From: Skermania sp. ID1734
GTDB taxonomy: Bacteria; Actinomycetota; Actinomycetes; Mycobacteriales; Mycobacteriaceae
Assembly: GCF_007489285.1 (NCBI RefSeq)
Contig: NZ_VLIY01000003.1
Span: forward strand, 326,431 to 390,430
Length of the DNA stretch: 64,000 nucleotides
Reading direction: 5' to 3'
Shown: in pieces, positions 47,560 to 57,963 of the stretch
Layout: each line of letters begins with the position of its first letter
Position numbering within the stretch: position 1 is the first letter of the stretch
Program-made: the position numbers and the translations under genes
The notes under the pieces: generated by a model
What the model saw: the letters and a program-made list of their open reading frames with translations, nothing else
Databases searched by the model: none
What the model was told of the DNA's origin: nothing

Positions 47560-50034
47560 CTAGGCCTTGACTGCCTCGAGCCGCGCGGGAACGTGTTTGT
47601 GCCAGGGCGTTCCGGCGAAGTCGTCCTTGAGGCCGGTGCTGGTCAATTCGTTCGGCGCCACGCCAGCCGAGGTGGTTTCGCCTTGGCCGGCCGGGAAGTC
47701 CAGGCCGAGCCCATTGGGCAGGGCGATGTTGCCGGCCGCCATCATGTCGCTGATTTCGACCGTGACCAGCGCGGACCCGCCCGCGGTCACCAGTCGTGCG
47801 CGGTCGCCGTCAGTGAGCCGCAGTCGCTCGGCGTCGGCGGCGCTGATGCGCAGGTTGCCGTTCTTGTCGCGACGGCGCCACTCGGGGTTGCGCAAGATGG
47901 TGTTGGCTGTGAAGGACCGGCGTTCGCCGGCCGCGAGCACCAACGGAAATTCTTCGCTCGTCCACACCGACCGAGCTGCGCCCAGACCTCGAACCTGGTC
48001 GAGGAAGTCCTCGACCGCGATGGTGAACCGGCGGTCTTTGCGTTTGACGTAGTGCCACACGTCGTCCCAGGTGTCGTCGGTGAAGACGACGCCGGTGGGT
48101 GATTCGATGACCGCGTCGAACAGCGCGTTGCCCGGCCGCAAGCCTTTTCCGGCAAAGCCCGCGCGCGCAACACCTTTGGGATTCGACAAGGCGCACAGCT
48201 GGGCAACGCCCCACAGCACGGCGGCGCCGCGGACAGGTGCGGGCAGGGTCTCACCGAGGGTTTCGTACAGCAGGTACGGAGCCACCTTGCCCAGCTCGGG
48301 GTTGGCGGCGACGGTGGCCAGGAACGTCGCGGCGAAGGTGTCCCGGCCGGTGTGGGCGGCCCGACGCAGGCGCCGGAGGGTCTCTTGGTCCACAACGTGC
48401 ATCCGGCGCAGCAGTTGCGCGTAGATCTCCGGTTCGCAGCGCGTGCCCGCAAGCGGTTCCAGCACCGGTTTGCGCAGGTGGAAGACGTTGCGCGGGAACT
48501 CGAAGTTGAAGAACGTCGCCTCGGGCTTCTCGAACTGGCTGGCGGCCGGCAGGATGTAATCGGCCAGGCGGGCGGTTTCGGTGAACGCCACGTCGATCAC
48601 CACGGACAGCTCGAGCGCGCGCATGGCTGCCCGGAAGCGCTTGGAATCGGCCAGCGAGTGCGCGGGGTTCGACGAGTCGATCCAGATGGCACGGAACCGG
48701 TCCGGGTGGTCGGTCAGGATCTCGTCGGCGATCGAGTTGCAGGGGATGAGCCCGCCGATGATCTTCGCGCCGGTGACCGGCGTGGTGCGGCCGCTGCCAC
48801 CCGAGGCGGAGCCGCCGGCCAACATCCCGCCTGCCAGCGGCGCGAGGGCTTCGAGCAGGCTCCGCGATCCCGCCTCGACGGTGGTCTGCAGCGCCGGGAC
48901 CCGCGAGAGCGCTGGCAGTATTCGGCTGAGCGCTTTGCCCACGATGGGCACCGCCCGTGTCAACACAGTCGTGCGGGCGCGATCCAGCCTGGTCGGCGCC
49001 TTGCGCTCGCCGCCGCCACCCGACCCGCCGGTCAGCGATGCGAACGTCGAGTGCAGGAACATCGTGCCGGGCCGGCCGAAGTTGCCGGTCAGGATCCATA
49101 CCAGCTTGTTCAGGTACGACGTCAGCGTGCTGTTCGGTGCCTGCTGCACGCCGAGATCTTCATAGACGCAGACGCTTTCGGCGGTCGCGATGCGGCGGGC
49201 GGCCGCCCGGATCTGCTCCTCGGGCACACCGCTTTTGGCGGCGAAGGCGGCAATGTCGACGGTCCGGAAAGCGGCCAGCACCTGCTCGTGGCCGGTGGTG
49301 TGCGCCGCGACGAATGCGGTGTCGACGAGGTCTTCTTGCACGATCACCGCGACGATCGCGGCCATCAGCCAGGCATCGCAGCCGGGGGAGACCTGCAGGT
49401 GATGATCGGCCAGCGCGGCGGTCTCGCTCGCCCGCGGATCGACCACGATCATGGATCGTTTCGGGTCCGCGGCCACCTGCTTGAGCACGGGCCGGGCGCG
49501 CGGGAAACTGTGCGACTGCCACGGGTTTTTGCCGACGAAGACCAAGACCTCGGCGTTCTCGTAGTCGCCCTTGGTGTGGCCGCCGTAGAGACGGCCGTCG
49601 ACCCAGATTTCGCCGGTCTTTTCCTGGGCGAGCGCATTGGAGTGGTACACCGAGCCGACCGCGCCGCGCAGCGCGAGCGCGTTGGCGGAGCCCAAGTGGT
49701 TACCTTGGCCGCCGCCGCCATAGAAAAAGATCTTGTCGCCGCCGTGCCGCTGCATGATGGCGGCGAGCTTGGCCGCGATCTCGTCGAGCGCGGTGTCCCA
49801 GTCGATTTCGACATAAGAGCCGTCCGGCATCCGTTTGAGCGGGCTGGTGATGCGGTGCGGGCCGTTCTGGTAGAGATCGAGCCGCATCGCCTTTTCGCAG
49901 GTGTAGCCAGCCGACGCGGGGTGGGACTTGTCGCCCCGGATCTTCGCGAACCGGCGGCCGTCGAGCTCGACGGTGATTCCGCAGTTGCACTCGCACAACA
50001 CGCAGGCCGTGGCGTGTACTTCCGGTGCGGCCAT
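47560..50034 (-). CDS. Molybdopterin-dependent oxidoreductase with N-terminal [4Fe-4S] cluster
   Basis: An 824-residue member of the formate dehydrogenase/nitrate reductase superfamily, similar to M. tuberculosis Rv0197. ACVLCECNCGITVELDG and the later YTCEKAMRLD give a Cys-x2-Cys-x3-Cys...Cys [4Fe-4S] site. Molybdopterin-binding domains follow (GDKIFFYGGGGQGNHLG, GKNPWQSH, VVDPRASETAALADHHL), with a C-terminal MopB domain (FTANTILRNPEWRR). No twin-arginine signal is seen, so it is probably cytosolic. Substrate unknown. ATG at 50034 has GGAGG 5 bases upstream; a GTG four codons earlier overlaps that site. Confidence 0.85.
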   Translation of the reverse strand: MAAPEVHATACVLCECNCGITVELDGRRFAKIRGDKSHPASAGYTCEKAMRLDLYQNGPHRITSPLKRMPDGSYVEIDWDTALDEIAAKLAAIMQRHGGDKIFFYGGGGQGNHLGSANALALRGAVGSVYHSNALAQEKTGEIWVDGRLYGGHTKGDYENAEVLVFVGKNPWQSHSFPRARPVLKQVAADPKRSMIVVDPRASETAALADHHLQVSPGCDAWLMAAIVAVIVQEDLVDTAFVAAHTTGHEQVLAAFRTVDIAAFAAKSGVPEEQIRAAARRIATAESVCVYEDLGVQQAPNSTLTSYLNKLVWILTGNFGRPGTMFLHSTFASLTGGSGGGGERKAPTRLDRARTTVLTRAVPIVGKALSRILPALSRVPALQTTVEAGSRSLLEALAPLAGGMLAGGSASGGSGRTTPVTGAKIIGGLIPCNSIADEILTDHPDRFRAIWIDSSNPAHSLADSKRFRAAMRALELSVVIDVAFTETARLADYILPAASQFEKPEATFFNFEFPRNVFHLRKPVLEPLAGTRCEPEIYAQLLRRMHVVDQETLRRLRRAAHTGRDTFAATFLATVAANPELGKVAPYLLYETLGETLPAPVRGAAVLWGVAQLCALSNPKGVARAGFAGKGLRPGNALFDAVIESPTGVVFTDDTWDDVWHYVKRKDRRFTIAVEDFLDQVRGLGAARSVWTSEEFPLVLAAGERRSFTANTILRNPEWRRRDKNGNLRISAADAERLRLTDGDRARLVTAGGSALVTVEISDMMAAGNIALPNGLGLDFPAGQGETTSAGVAPNELTSTGLKDDFAGTPWHKHVPARLEAVKA

Positions 50035-50052
50035 CGCAACCTCCACTCCAAA

Positions 50053-50070
50053 TTATGCTAGGCAACATAA
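50053..50070. promoter_or_regulatory. Operator-like inverted repeat between the Mo-oxidoreductase and dnaE1
   Basis: TTATGCTAGGCAACATAA has perfect outer arms TTATG/CATAA and matches a two-fold repeat at 6 of 9 positions. It lies 18 bases upstream of the oxidoreductase ATG and includes CATAAT on that strand, a likely -10. A MarR-like operator is possible. Confidence 0.35.
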
Positions 50071-50202
50071 CATAGTTTGCTGGTGGACGCAGTGCCGCCC
50101 GCACGCCTCATCTGCCTCAGTTGTTACGTCGCCGCGCGCCTGCAAATCCTGTCGGTGGGTGCGCTTAGACTCGACGGCACTTCGACTCCGGAGGGATCCG
50201 TC

Positions 50203-53200
50203 TTGACCGACACGTCGCACACCGGCTCGTTCGTTCATCTGCACAACCACACCGAGTACTCGATGCTCGATGGCGCGGCGAAGATTTCGCCGTTGTTCGC
50301 GGAGGCGAATCGGCTGGGGATGGCAGCGGTCGGCATGACCGACCACGGCAACATGTACGGTGCGTCGGAGTTCTACAACTCGGCGGTCAAGGCCGGCATC
50401 AAGCCGATCATCGGAATCGAGGCCTACATCGCGCCCGCCTCCCGCTTTGACACCAAGCGGGTGCAGTGGGGTGACCCGAGCCAGAAGTCCGACGACGTCT
50501 CGGGCAGCGGCGCGTACACCCATATGACGATGGTCGCCGAAAACGCGACCGGGCTACGCAACCTGTTCAAGCTGTCCTCGCTCGCGTCGATCGAGGGCCA
50601 GCTGGGCAAGTGGGCGCGCATGGACTCGGAGATCATCGCCGCTCACGCCGAGGGCATCATCGCGACCACCGGGTGCCCCTCGGGCGAGGTGCAGACCCGG
50701 CTGCGGCTCGGTCAGGAGCGCGAGGCGCTCGAGGCCGCAGCCAAGTGGCAGGAGATTTTCGGCAAGGACAATTTCTTCCTCGAACTCATGGATCACGGGC
50801 TGTCCATCGAGCGCCGAGTGCGCGAAGGCCTGCTCAACGTCGGTAAGCAACTCGGCATTGCGCCGTTGGCCACCAACGACTGTCACTACGTCACCAAGGA
50901 CGCCGCGGAGAACCACGAGGCGCTGCTGTGCATCCAGACCGGTAAAACGCTTTCGGACCCAACGCGATTCAAGTTCGACGGTGACGGCTACTACCTCAAG
51001 TCGGCCGCCGAGATGCGGGCGATCTGGGATAACGAGGTGCCCGGTGCGTGCGACAGCACGCTGCTCATCGCCGAGCGGGTCCAGTCCTACGCCGACGTGT
51101 GGACCCATCACGACCGGATGCCGATCTTTCCGGTCCCCGACGGTGAAACGCAGGCCAGCTGGCTGCGCAAGGAAGTGCACCGGGGTCTCGAACGGCGCTT
51201 CCCGCAAGGAGTTCCGCAGGAATATCTCGACCGCGCCGAGTACGAGATCGGCGTCATCAACGAGATGGGTTTTCCCGCTTACTTTCTCGTCGTCGGCGAC
51301 CTGATCAACCATGCGCGCGAGGTGGGCATCCGGGTCGGGCCGGGGCGTGGTTCCGCCGCAGGTTCGCTGGTGGCCTACGCGATGGGCATCACCAACATCG
51401 ACCCGATTCCGCACGGGCTGCTGTTCGAGCGGTTCCTCAACCCTGAGCGCGTGTCGATGCCCGATATCGATATCGACTTCGACGACCGCCGCCGCGGTGA
51501 GATGGTGCGCTATGCCACCGAGAAGTGGGGCAGCGACCGCGTAGCCCAGGTGATTACCTTCGGCACCATCAAGACCAAGGCCGCGATCAAGGACTCGGCG
51601 CGAGTTCAGTTCGGGCAACCGGGCTTTGCCATCGCCGACCAGATCACCAAGGCGCTGCCCCCGGCCATCATGGCCAAAGACATTCCGCTGTCGGGGATTA
51701 CCGATCCGAACCACGAGCGGTACAAGGAAGCCAGCGAGGTTCGCGCGCTCATCGAGTCCAATCCGGACGTCGCCAAGATCTACCAGACCGCGCGCGGGCT
51801 CGAGGGCCTGATCCGCAACGCGGGCGTGCATGCCTGCGCGGTGATCATGTCGTCGGAACCGCTGATGGACGCGATCCCGGTCTGGAAGCGCCCGCAGGAC
51901 GGCGCCATCATCACCGGCTGGGACTATCCATCGTGCGAGGCCATCGGCCTGCTGAAGATGGACTTCCTCGGCCTGCGCAACCTGACCGTGCTCGGTGACG
52001 CGATCGCCAACCTCAAGGCCAACCGCGGCATCGACCTGGATCTCGACACGCTGCCGCTCGACGACCCGGCGACGTATGAGCTGCTCGCCCGGGGCGACAC
52101 GCTCGGCGTCTTCCAGCTCGACGGCGGGGCGATGCGCGACCTGCTACGGCTGATGCGACCGACGGGCTTCGAGGACATCGTTGCCGTGCTGGCGCTGTAT
52201 CGCCCCGGTCCGATGGGCATGAACGCCCACACCGATTACGCCAAGCGCAAGAACGGCTTACAGCAAGTCAAGCCGATTCATCCGGAGCTCGAGGAGCCGC
52301 TGAAGGAGATCCTCGCCGACACCTACGGCCTGATCGTCTACCAAGAGCAGATCATGCAGATCGCGCAGAAGGTGGCCGGTTACTCGCTCGGTCGAGCAGA
52401 CATTCTGCGCCGGGCGATGGGTAAGAAGAAGGCCGAAGTCCTCGCCGCCGAGTTCGAGGGCTTCGAAAAGGGCATGCAGGAGAACGGCTTCTCCAAAGAG
52501 GCCATCAAGGCGCTGTGGGACACCATCCTCCCCTTCGCCGGCTACGCGTTCAACAAGTCGCACGCGGCGGGCTATGGCCTGGTGTCGTTTTGGACGGCCT
52601 ACTTCAAGGCCAACTACCCGGCCGAGTACATGGCGGCGCTGCTCACCTCGGTCGGCGACGACAAGGACAAGGCCGCGGTCTACCTGGCCGACTGCCGCCG
52701 CCTGGGAATCACGGTGTTGCCACCGGACGTGAACGAATCCGAGGAGAACTTCGCCTCGGTCGGCGCGGACATCCGCTTCGGCCTCGGCGCGGTGCGCAAC
52801 GTGGGATCGAACGTGGTGGCCTCGATCATCGAGGCGCGCCGAACCAAGTCCAAGTTCACCGACTTCTCGGACTACCTCGACAAGATCGACGCGACCGCGT
52901 GCAGCAAGAAGGTAACCGAGTCGCTGATCAAGGCGGGTGCGTTCGACTCGCTCGGTCACCCGCGAAAGGGCTTGCTGCTCATCCACTCCGACGCGATCGA
53001 TGCGGTGATGAGCACCAAGAAGGCCGAGGCCATCGGCCAGTTCGATCTGTTCGGCGGCGGTTCGGATGAGTCGGTGTCCGGTGTCTTCCGGGTCAAGGTT
53101 CCGGACGAGGAATGGGACACCAAGCACCGGCTTGCGCTCGAGCGGGAGATGCTCGGCCTCTATGTCTCCGGCCATCCGCTCAACGGCGTCGAACATATCC

Positions 53201-53748
53201 TTGCGGCGCAATCGGATACGCCCATCCCGACCATTCTGGAGGGCGAGGTGTCCGACGGCGCCCAGGTGGTGCTCGGCGGGATCCTCACGGCGGTGAACCG
53301 CCGTATCAACAAGAACGGGGCGGCCTATGCCTCGGCCACTCTCGAGGACCTCACCGGCGGCGTGGAGGTGATGTTCTTCCCGCAGGCCTACACCCTCTAC
53401 GGCATGGATATCGCCGAGGACTCGATCGTGTTGATCAAGGGCCGCGTGAACATTCGCGACGAGCGCATCTCGATCATTGCCAACGACCTTGTGGTTCCCG
53501 ATCTTTCGGCCGCGGGGACGGCGAAGCCGTTGGCCGTGAGCATTCACACCCGAATGTGTACGCCGGACAAGGTGGGAGCGCTCAAGCGGGTGCTGGCCAG
53601 CCATCCGGGTACGGCCGACGTGCACCTACGGCTGATCAGCAACTCGCAGACGACGACACTCCGGCTCGACGACAACCTGCGCGTGACGCCGTCGCCAGCC
53701 TTGATGGGCGACCTGAAGGCACTGCTTGGGCCGAGTTGTCTGGCCTAG
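50203..53748 (+). CDS. dnaE1: DNA polymerase III subunit alpha DnaE1
   Basis: The 1181-residue replicative polymerase. The N-terminal PHP exonuclease domain begins [18 protein letters not shown] and carries MTDHGN. The polymerase catalytic Asp residues are in [17 protein letters not shown] (about 419-434). [15 protein letters not shown] [17 protein letters not shown] is in the finger region. Helix-hairpin-helix and OB-fold domains lie at the C-terminus. TTG at 50203 was chosen because GGAGGG sits 8 bases upstream and conservation starts just after; upstream GTG codons lack these. It is close to M. tuberculosis DnaE1 (Rv1547) throughout. Confidence 0.96.
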   Translation: MTDTSHTGSFVHLHNHTEYSMLDGAAKISPLFAEANRLGMAAVGMTDHGNMYGASEFYNSAVKAGIKPIIGIEAYIAPASRFDTKRVQWGDPSQKSDDVSGSGAYTHMTMVAENATGLRNLFKLSSLASIEGQLGKWARMDSEIIAAHAEGIIATTGCPSGEVQTRLRLGQEREALEAAAKWQEIFGKDNFFLELMDHGLSIERRVREGLLNVGKQLGIAPLATNDCHYVTKDAAENHEALLCIQTGKTLSDPTRFKFDGDGYYLKSAAEMRAIWDNEVPGACDSTLLIAERVQSYADVWTHHDRMPIFPVPDGETQASWLRKEVHRGLERRFPQGVPQEYLDRAEYEIGVINEMGFPAYFLVVGDLINHAREVGIRVGPGRGSAAGSLVAYAMGITNIDPIPHGLLFERFLNPERVSMPDIDIDFDDRRRGEMVRYATEKWGSDRVAQVITFGTIKTKAAIKDSARVQFGQPGFAIADQITKALPPAIMAKDIPLSGITDPNHERYKEASEVRALIESNPDVAKIYQTARGLEGLIRNAGVHACAVIMSSEPLMDAIPVWKRPQDGAIITGWDYPSCEAIGLLKMDFLGLRNLTVLGDAIANLKANRGIDLDLDTLPLDDPATYELLARGDTLGVFQLDGGAMRDLLRLMRPTGFEDIVAVLALYRPGPMGMNAHTDYAKRKNGLQQVKPIHPELEEPLKEILADTYGLIVYQEQIMQIAQKVAGYSLGRADILRRAMGKKKAEVLAAEFEGFEKGMQENGFSKEAIKALWDTILPFAGYAFNKSHAAGYGLVSFWTAYFKANYPAEYMAALLTSVGDDKDKAAVYLADCRRLGITVLPPDVNESEENFASVGADIRFGLGAVRNVGSNVVASIIEARRTKSKFTDFSDYLDKIDATACSKKVTESLIKAGAFDSLGHPRKGLLLIHSDAIDAVMSTKKAEAIGQFDLFGGGSDESVSGVFRVKVPDEEWDTKHRLALEREMLGLYVSGHPLNGVEHILAAQSDTPIPTILEGEVSDGAQVVLGGILTAVNRRINKNGAAYASATLEDLTGGVEVMFFPQAYTLYGMDIAEDSIVLIKGRVNIRDERISIIANDLVVPDLSAAGTAKPLAVSIHTRMCTPDKVGALKRVLASHPGTADVHLRLISNSQTTTLRLDDNLRVTPSPALMGDLKALLGPSCLA

Positions 53749-53789
53749 CTCGGGGGAACAATTTCGATAACCGAGGAGTTGGCGCAGAT

Positions 53790-54224
53790 ATGCCATTGAC
53801 TGGAGAATACGAACCAAGCACCTCCGATTGGGCCCGCACACAGGCCGAGGAATACGAGAACTCGGGCGGTAAGTCGGGCAATACGCTGCAAGGCAAGCCG
53901 ATCGTGCTGCTCACGTCGGTCGGTGCCAAGACCGGTAAGTTGCGCAAAACTCCACTGATGCGCGTGGAGCACGATGGCGAATACGCGGTCGTCGCCTCCC
54001 GCGGCGGAGCCCCGACGCATCCGGTCTGGTACTGGAACCTGGTCAAGAACCCACACGTCGAACTACGTGACGGCGAAAAGACAGGCGACTACACCGCACG
54101 CGAGGTGCACGGTGAGGAAAGGCGCGTCTGGTGGGAGCGCGCAGCGCAGGTATGGCCGGACTACGACAATTACCAGCGCAAGACCGAGCGCGAGATCCCG
54201 GTATTCGTCCTCACTCCGCGCTGA
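53790..54224 (+). CDS. F420-dependent nitroreductase/oxidoreductase (Ddn family)
   Basis: A 144-residue split beta-barrel protein of the deazaflavin (F420) Ddn family, orthologue of Rv1558. [21 protein letters not shown] and [24 protein letters not shown] are signatures, and the Lys/Arg and Trp/Tyr residues form the F420 site. The [16 protein letters not shown] segment is typical. ATG at 53790 has GAGGAG-type sequence upstream. It precedes ilvA as in M. tuberculosis (Rv1558-Rv1559). Physiological substrate unknown; the family reduces quinones. Confidence 0.9.
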   Translation: MPLTGEYEPSTSDWARTQAEEYENSGGKSGNTLQGKPIVLLTSVGAKTGKLRKTPLMRVEHDGEYAVVASRGGAPTHPVWYWNLVKNPHVELRDGEKTGDYTAREVHGEERRVWWERAAQVWPDYDNYQRKTEREIPVFVLTPR

Positions 54225-54251
54225 TAACGAGGCGTATGGCAGCATAATCAG

Positions 54252-55601
54252 GTGTCCACCAGCCGCGATGCCGCAGATCTGCCTGTTTCTCCGCCTGCCT
54301 TGACAGCGGATGAGATTGATGCGGCAGCGAAGCGGATTTCGGGCGCTATTGCTGCCACACCGCTGCAGTACAGCGAGCGTTTGTCCGAGCTGACCGGCGC
54401 CGAGGTCTATTTCAAGCGTGAGGATCTGCAGGTCGTCCGCTCCTACAAGATCCGCGGCGCCTACAACCTGATCCTGCAGCTGTCCGACGACGAGCGCGCC
54501 GCCGGTGTTGTGTGCGCCAGCGCCGGTAATCACGCCCAAGGCGTCGCGTTCGCGTGCCGCACGATGAAAATCGCGGGGCGGATCTACGTGCCGGCCAAAA
54601 CGCCGAAACAGAAGCGCGACCGTATCAAGGCGCACGGCCGGGAATTCGTCCAGATCATCGCGATCGGCGACACCTACGACGCCGCCGCCGCCGCGGCCGC
54701 CGAGGACGTCGCCCGGACCGGAGCGACGATGGTGGCCCCGTTCGATGACGTGCGCACCGCCGCCGGTCAGGGAACCATTGCAGCGGAAATACTCGAGCAG
54801 CTCGATCAGGCGCCGGACACCGTGATCGTTCCGGTCGGCGGGGGTGGTTGCATCGCCGGCATCGCCACCTACCTGCGGGAGCGCTCACCTGGCGTGGCGA
54901 TCGTGGGTGTCGAGCCGGCGGGCGCGGCATCGATGACCGCCGCCCTCGTCGCGGGCATGCCGGTGACCCTCCCGGAGATCGACCCGTTCGTCGACGGAGC
55001 CGCCGTCCGACGGGTCGGCGACATCCCGTTCGAGACACTGATCCGGTTGGGCGCGAAAGTCATTTCGCACCAGCCGTCACCGGTGACGTCGAGCTCGGCC
55101 GGCCACGAAGCCGGTCCGTTCGTGATGACACACGTGGACGAGGGCGCCATCTGCACGGCCATGCTCGAGCTGTATCAGAACGACGGCATCATCGCCGAGC
55201 CGGCTGGCGCGCTGTCGGTGGCGGCGCTGACCACCGTGGACATCGCCCCCGGCTCGACCGTGGTGTGCCTGATTTCCGGCGGCAACAACGACGTCTCCCG
55301 CTACGGCGAAATCCTGGAACGGTCGCTGGTGCACTCGGGTCTCAAGCACTACTTCCTGGTGGACTTCCCGCAGGAGCCCGGCATGTTGCGGCGCTTCCTC
55401 GACGAGGTGCTGGGCCCGGAGGACGACATCACGTTGTTCGAGTACGTCAAGCGCAACAACCGCGAGACCGGCGCGGCGCTGGTGGGCATCGAACTAGGCT
55501 CGGCCGAGGGTCTGGCGGGGCTGCTCGAACGCATGGACAGCTCGATGATCGAGTGTGAACAGCTCGACCCGGGTTCGCCTGCCTACCGCTACCTCACCTG
55601 A
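54252..55601 (+). CDS. ilvA: Threonine dehydratase (biosynthetic)
   Basis: A 449-residue PLP enzyme converting threonine to 2-oxobutanoate, first step to isoleucine. VYFKREDLQVVRSYKIRGAYN holds the PLP Lys; SAGNHAQGVAFACR and VPVGGGGCIAG bind phosphate. The C-terminal ACT-like regulatory part (HYFLVDFPQEPGMLRRFLDEVLG onward) is present but single and short, as in other actinobacterial enzymes. GTG at 54252 is 27 bases after the reductase stop. It overlaps the convergent treZ 3' end by eight bases. Confidence 0.94.
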   Translation: MSTSRDAADLPVSPPALTADEIDAAAKRISGAIAATPLQYSERLSELTGAEVYFKREDLQVVRSYKIRGAYNLILQLSDDERAAGVVCASAGNHAQGVAFACRTMKIAGRIYVPAKTPKQKRDRIKAHGREFVQIIAIGDTYDAAAAAAAEDVARTGATMVAPFDDVRTAAGQGTIAAEILEQLDQAPDTVIVPVGGGGCIAGIATYLRERSPGVAIVGVEPAGAASMTAALVAGMPVTLPEIDPFVDGAAVRRVGDIPFETLIRLGAKVISHQPSPVTSSSAGHEAGPFVMTHVDEGAICTAMLELYQNDGIIAEPAGALSVAALTTVDIAPGSTVVCLISGGNNDVSRYGEILERSLVHSGLKHYFLVDFPQEPGMLRRFLDEVLGPEDDITLFEYVKRNNRETGAALVGIELGSAEGLAGLLERMDSSMIECEQLDPGSPAYRYLT

Positions 55602-57336
55602 GCACCACGAACGAGTGGCCAGGCACCGTCGTGGCCGATTGCGTCTCGTCCGATTGCGGCTCCTCCCACCACAGCACCGGCTGCCCGCCATAGGGAACTG
55701 TCGTCGGCGTCGGTCCGAGGTTGCACACCAGCCGTAAACTATCGCGCCGCAACATGATCCAGCACTCGTCTTCGTCGTAATCGACGGTCAGGCCGGGCAG
55801 CCACGGGTCGCTGACGCCGGCGTGGTCGCGGCGCAGCGCCAGCAGGTCGCGGTAGCACTGCAGCACCCGCTCGTGTGGCGCCTCGGCGAGCTCCGACCAG
55901 TTCAGCTTGGACCGCAGGAAGGTCTGCGGATCCTGCGGATCCGGGATGTCTTCGGTGTTCCAGCCGTGTTCGGCGAATTCGCGTTTGCGACCTTCCGCGG
56001 TCGCCTTGGCCAATTCCGGCTCGGGGTGGGAGGTGAAGAACTGGAATGGGGTGCTGGCACCCCATTCCTCGCCCATGAACAGCATGGTGGTGAACGGCGA
56101 GAGCAGCACCAGCGCCGCCTTGATGGCGAGCTGACCAGGCGACAGGTAGGCGCTCGGCCGGTCGCCGAGCGCGCGGTTGCCCACCTGGTCGTGGGTGCAG
56201 GTGTAGGCAAGCAGCGAACTGGCCGGCAATTTGCGGACGTCGATGGGCCGCCCGTGCGGTCGTTGGCGAAACGTCGAATAGTTGCCGATGTGGAAGAAGC
56301 CGTGGGTCAGCGTCCGCGCGAGCACGTCGAGCGAACCGAAATCGCAGTAGTAGCCCTGCCGTTCGCCGGAGACCGCGGCGTGGATGGCGTGGTGGATGTC
56401 GTCGTCCCACTGCGCGGTCAGGCCGTAGCCGCCGGCCGCCCGCGGGGTGATCAACTTCGGGTCGTTGAGATCGCTCTCCGCGATCAAGCTCAACGGTCTG
56501 CGCTGATGCGCGGCTAGGCGCTGGGTCTGAATCGCCAGTTTCTCCAGGATGTGCATGGCGGTGGTGTCGACGAGCGCGTGCACAGCGTCGAGCCGCAGCG
56601 CATCGATGTGGAACTCTTCGAACCAGCGCAGCGCGTTGTCGATGATGTAGCGGCGCACCGGTTCCGATTGCGGCCCAGCGATATTGATGGTCCGGCCCCA
56701 GGTGTTCGCGCCCTCTGCTAGATAGGGGCCGAAGCGGTCGAGGTAGTTGCCGGAGGGGCCCAGGTGGTTGTAAACCACGTCGAGGACGACGCCGAGACCC
56801 TTGTCGTGGCACGCGTCGACGAAGCGCTGCAGCGCGTCGGGTCCGCCATAGGCCTCGTGCACCGCGTACCAGCCCACGCCGTCGTAACCCCAGTTGTGCA
56901 CGCCGTTGAAGGCGTTGACCGGCATCAGTTCGACGAACGTGACGCCGAGGTCGACGAGGTAGTCGAGCCGTTCGATCGCCGAGTCGAGCGTGCCGTCCGG
57001 CGTGAACGTGCCGATGTGCAGTTCGTAGATGACCGCCCCCGGCAGCGGGCGGCCGGTCCAGCCCTGGTCGGTCCATTTCGCTGGATCCAGCCGATGCAAC
57101 TGCGATGGCTCGTGCACGCCGTCGGGCAGACGCGGCGAGCGCGGGTCGGGGAGGACGGTCTCCTCGTCGTCGAGTTTGAATCCGTAGCGGGCGTCGGCGG
57201 CGGTATCGACCTGTGCTCGCCACCAACCTTGCTGGTCACGCGTCATCGGGTGGTCGGTGCCGTCGACCCAGAGCCGCACGTTGTCAGGGATCGGTGCCCA
57301 AACTTCGAACAGGTGGGCCGTTACGTCATTGGGCAT
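55594..57336 (-). CDS. treZ: Maltooligosyltrehalose trehalohydrolase TreZ
   Basis: A 580-residue GH13 enzyme releasing trehalose from maltooligosyl trehalose. An N-terminal CBM48-like domain opens FEVWAPIPDNVRLWVDG, followed by YELHIGTFTPDGTL and the barrel motifs FVELMPVNAF, GLGVVLDVVYNHLGPSGNY, IDALRLDAVHALVD (catalytic Asp) and SLIAESDLNDPKL (acid Glu). The ATG follows the ogt stop by three bases. It completes TreX-TreY-TreZ, the pathway from glycogen or maltodextrin to trehalose, but is separated from treY by a sigma factor and ogt. Confidence 0.95.
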   Translation of the reverse strand: MPNDVTAHLFEVWAPIPDNVRLWVDGTDHPMTRDQQGWWRAQVDTAADARYGFKLDDEETVLPDPRSPRLPDGVHEPSQLHRLDPAKWTDQGWTGRPLPGAVIYELHIGTFTPDGTLDSAIERLDYLVDLGVTFVELMPVNAFNGVHNWGYDGVGWYAVHEAYGGPDALQRFVDACHDKGLGVVLDVVYNHLGPSGNYLDRFGPYLAEGANTWGRTINIAGPQSEPVRRYIIDNALRWFEEFHIDALRLDAVHALVDTTAMHILEKLAIQTQRLAAHQRRPLSLIAESDLNDPKLITPRAAGGYGLTAQWDDDIHHAIHAAVSGERQGYYCDFGSLDVLARTLTHGFFHIGNYSTFRQRPHGRPIDVRKLPASSLLAYTCTHDQVGNRALGDRPSAYLSPGQLAIKAALVLLSPFTTMLFMGEEWGASTPFQFFTSHPEPELAKATAEGRKREFAEHGWNTEDIPDPQDPQTFLRSKLNWSELAEAPHERVLQCYRDLLALRRDHAGVSDPWLPGLTVDYDEDECWIMLRRDSLRLVCNLGPTPTTVPYGGQPVLWWEEPQSDETQSATTVPGHSFVVLR

Positions 57337-57339
57337 AGC

Positions 57340-57963
57340 TCAATCGTGTCCCAAAAAGTGCGGCGCCAAACCCGATTCCAGGTCGAGCAACGCGCGCTTC
57401 ACTGCCGGACCGGCCAGATACTGCCCGACGCTGCCGTCGCTGCGCACCACGCGGTGGCACGGGATGACCACCGGAAGCGGGTTGGTGGCGCAGGCGGTCC
57501 CGACCGCGCGCGTGGCCCGCGGGCTGCCGAGCTCGGCGGCGACGGTTCCGTAGCTGGCGCGTTGGCCGTAGCCGATGCGGCGCAGCTGTTCCAGCACGGT
57601 CAGCCGAAAACCGCGCGACAGACGCAGGTCCAGCGGTAGCTCGAATCGGACCGGCCGGCCCGCGAAGTACTCGTCGATAGCGTGCGCGGCCGCGTCGAGC
57701 CGCTTCGGGGCAGCCAGAATTCGGGGACTGATCCGCTCGGCCAAGTTCTGCAGCACGGTGTCGTGGCCTTCCACGGCAAACGCGACCCGGACCAGTCCGT
57801 GTTCCGTGGCCGCGAGCAGCAGCGGTCCGATGGGGGTGTCGACGGTTCGGTAGGCCACGTCGAGGGTATCGGTGGCCGCGGCGTTTTCGGCCAGGCGGGC
57901 GTGCAGGCGGTGCAAGGTGGCTGGCTCGTCGTCGGTCAGTTGGGTGAGAATCGTGTCGTTCAT
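57340..57963 (-). CDS. ogt: Methylated-DNA-protein-cysteine methyltransferase (O6-alkylguanine repair)
   Basis: A 207-residue DNA repair protein that transfers alkyl groups from O6-alkylguanine to its own Cys. The active site is PLPVVIPCHRVVRSDGSVGQY (PCHR). The helix-turn-helix YGQRASYGTVAAELGSPRATRAVG precedes it. The N-terminal part has an extra helical section (about 1-35) before DVAYRTVDTPIGPLLLAAT. ATG at 57963 overlaps the sigma factor stop (ATGA), so the two are coupled. Placed inside the trehalose gene set, an unusual location. Confidence 0.93.
   Translation of the reverse strand: MNDTILTQLTDDEPATLHRLHARLAENAAATDTLDVAYRTVDTPIGPLLLAATEHGLVRVAFAVEGHDTVLQNLAERISPRILAAPKRLDAAAHAIDEYFAGRPVRFELPLDLRLSRGFRLTVLEQLRRIGYGQRASYGTVAAELGSPRATRAVGTACATNPLPVVIPCHRVVRSDGSVGQYLAGPAVKRALLDLESGLAPHFLGHD

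Noticed and set aside
48352..50061. Very long plus-strand open frame opposite the molybdopterin oxidoreductase
   Set aside because: High-GC antisense shadow with low-complexity Arg/Gly/Ala content; the minus strand encodes an intact enzyme with all motifs.
50175..50190. Possible LexA box upstream of dnaE1
   Set aside because: TCGACGGCACTTCGA has the wrong spacing and half-sites for a LexA box.
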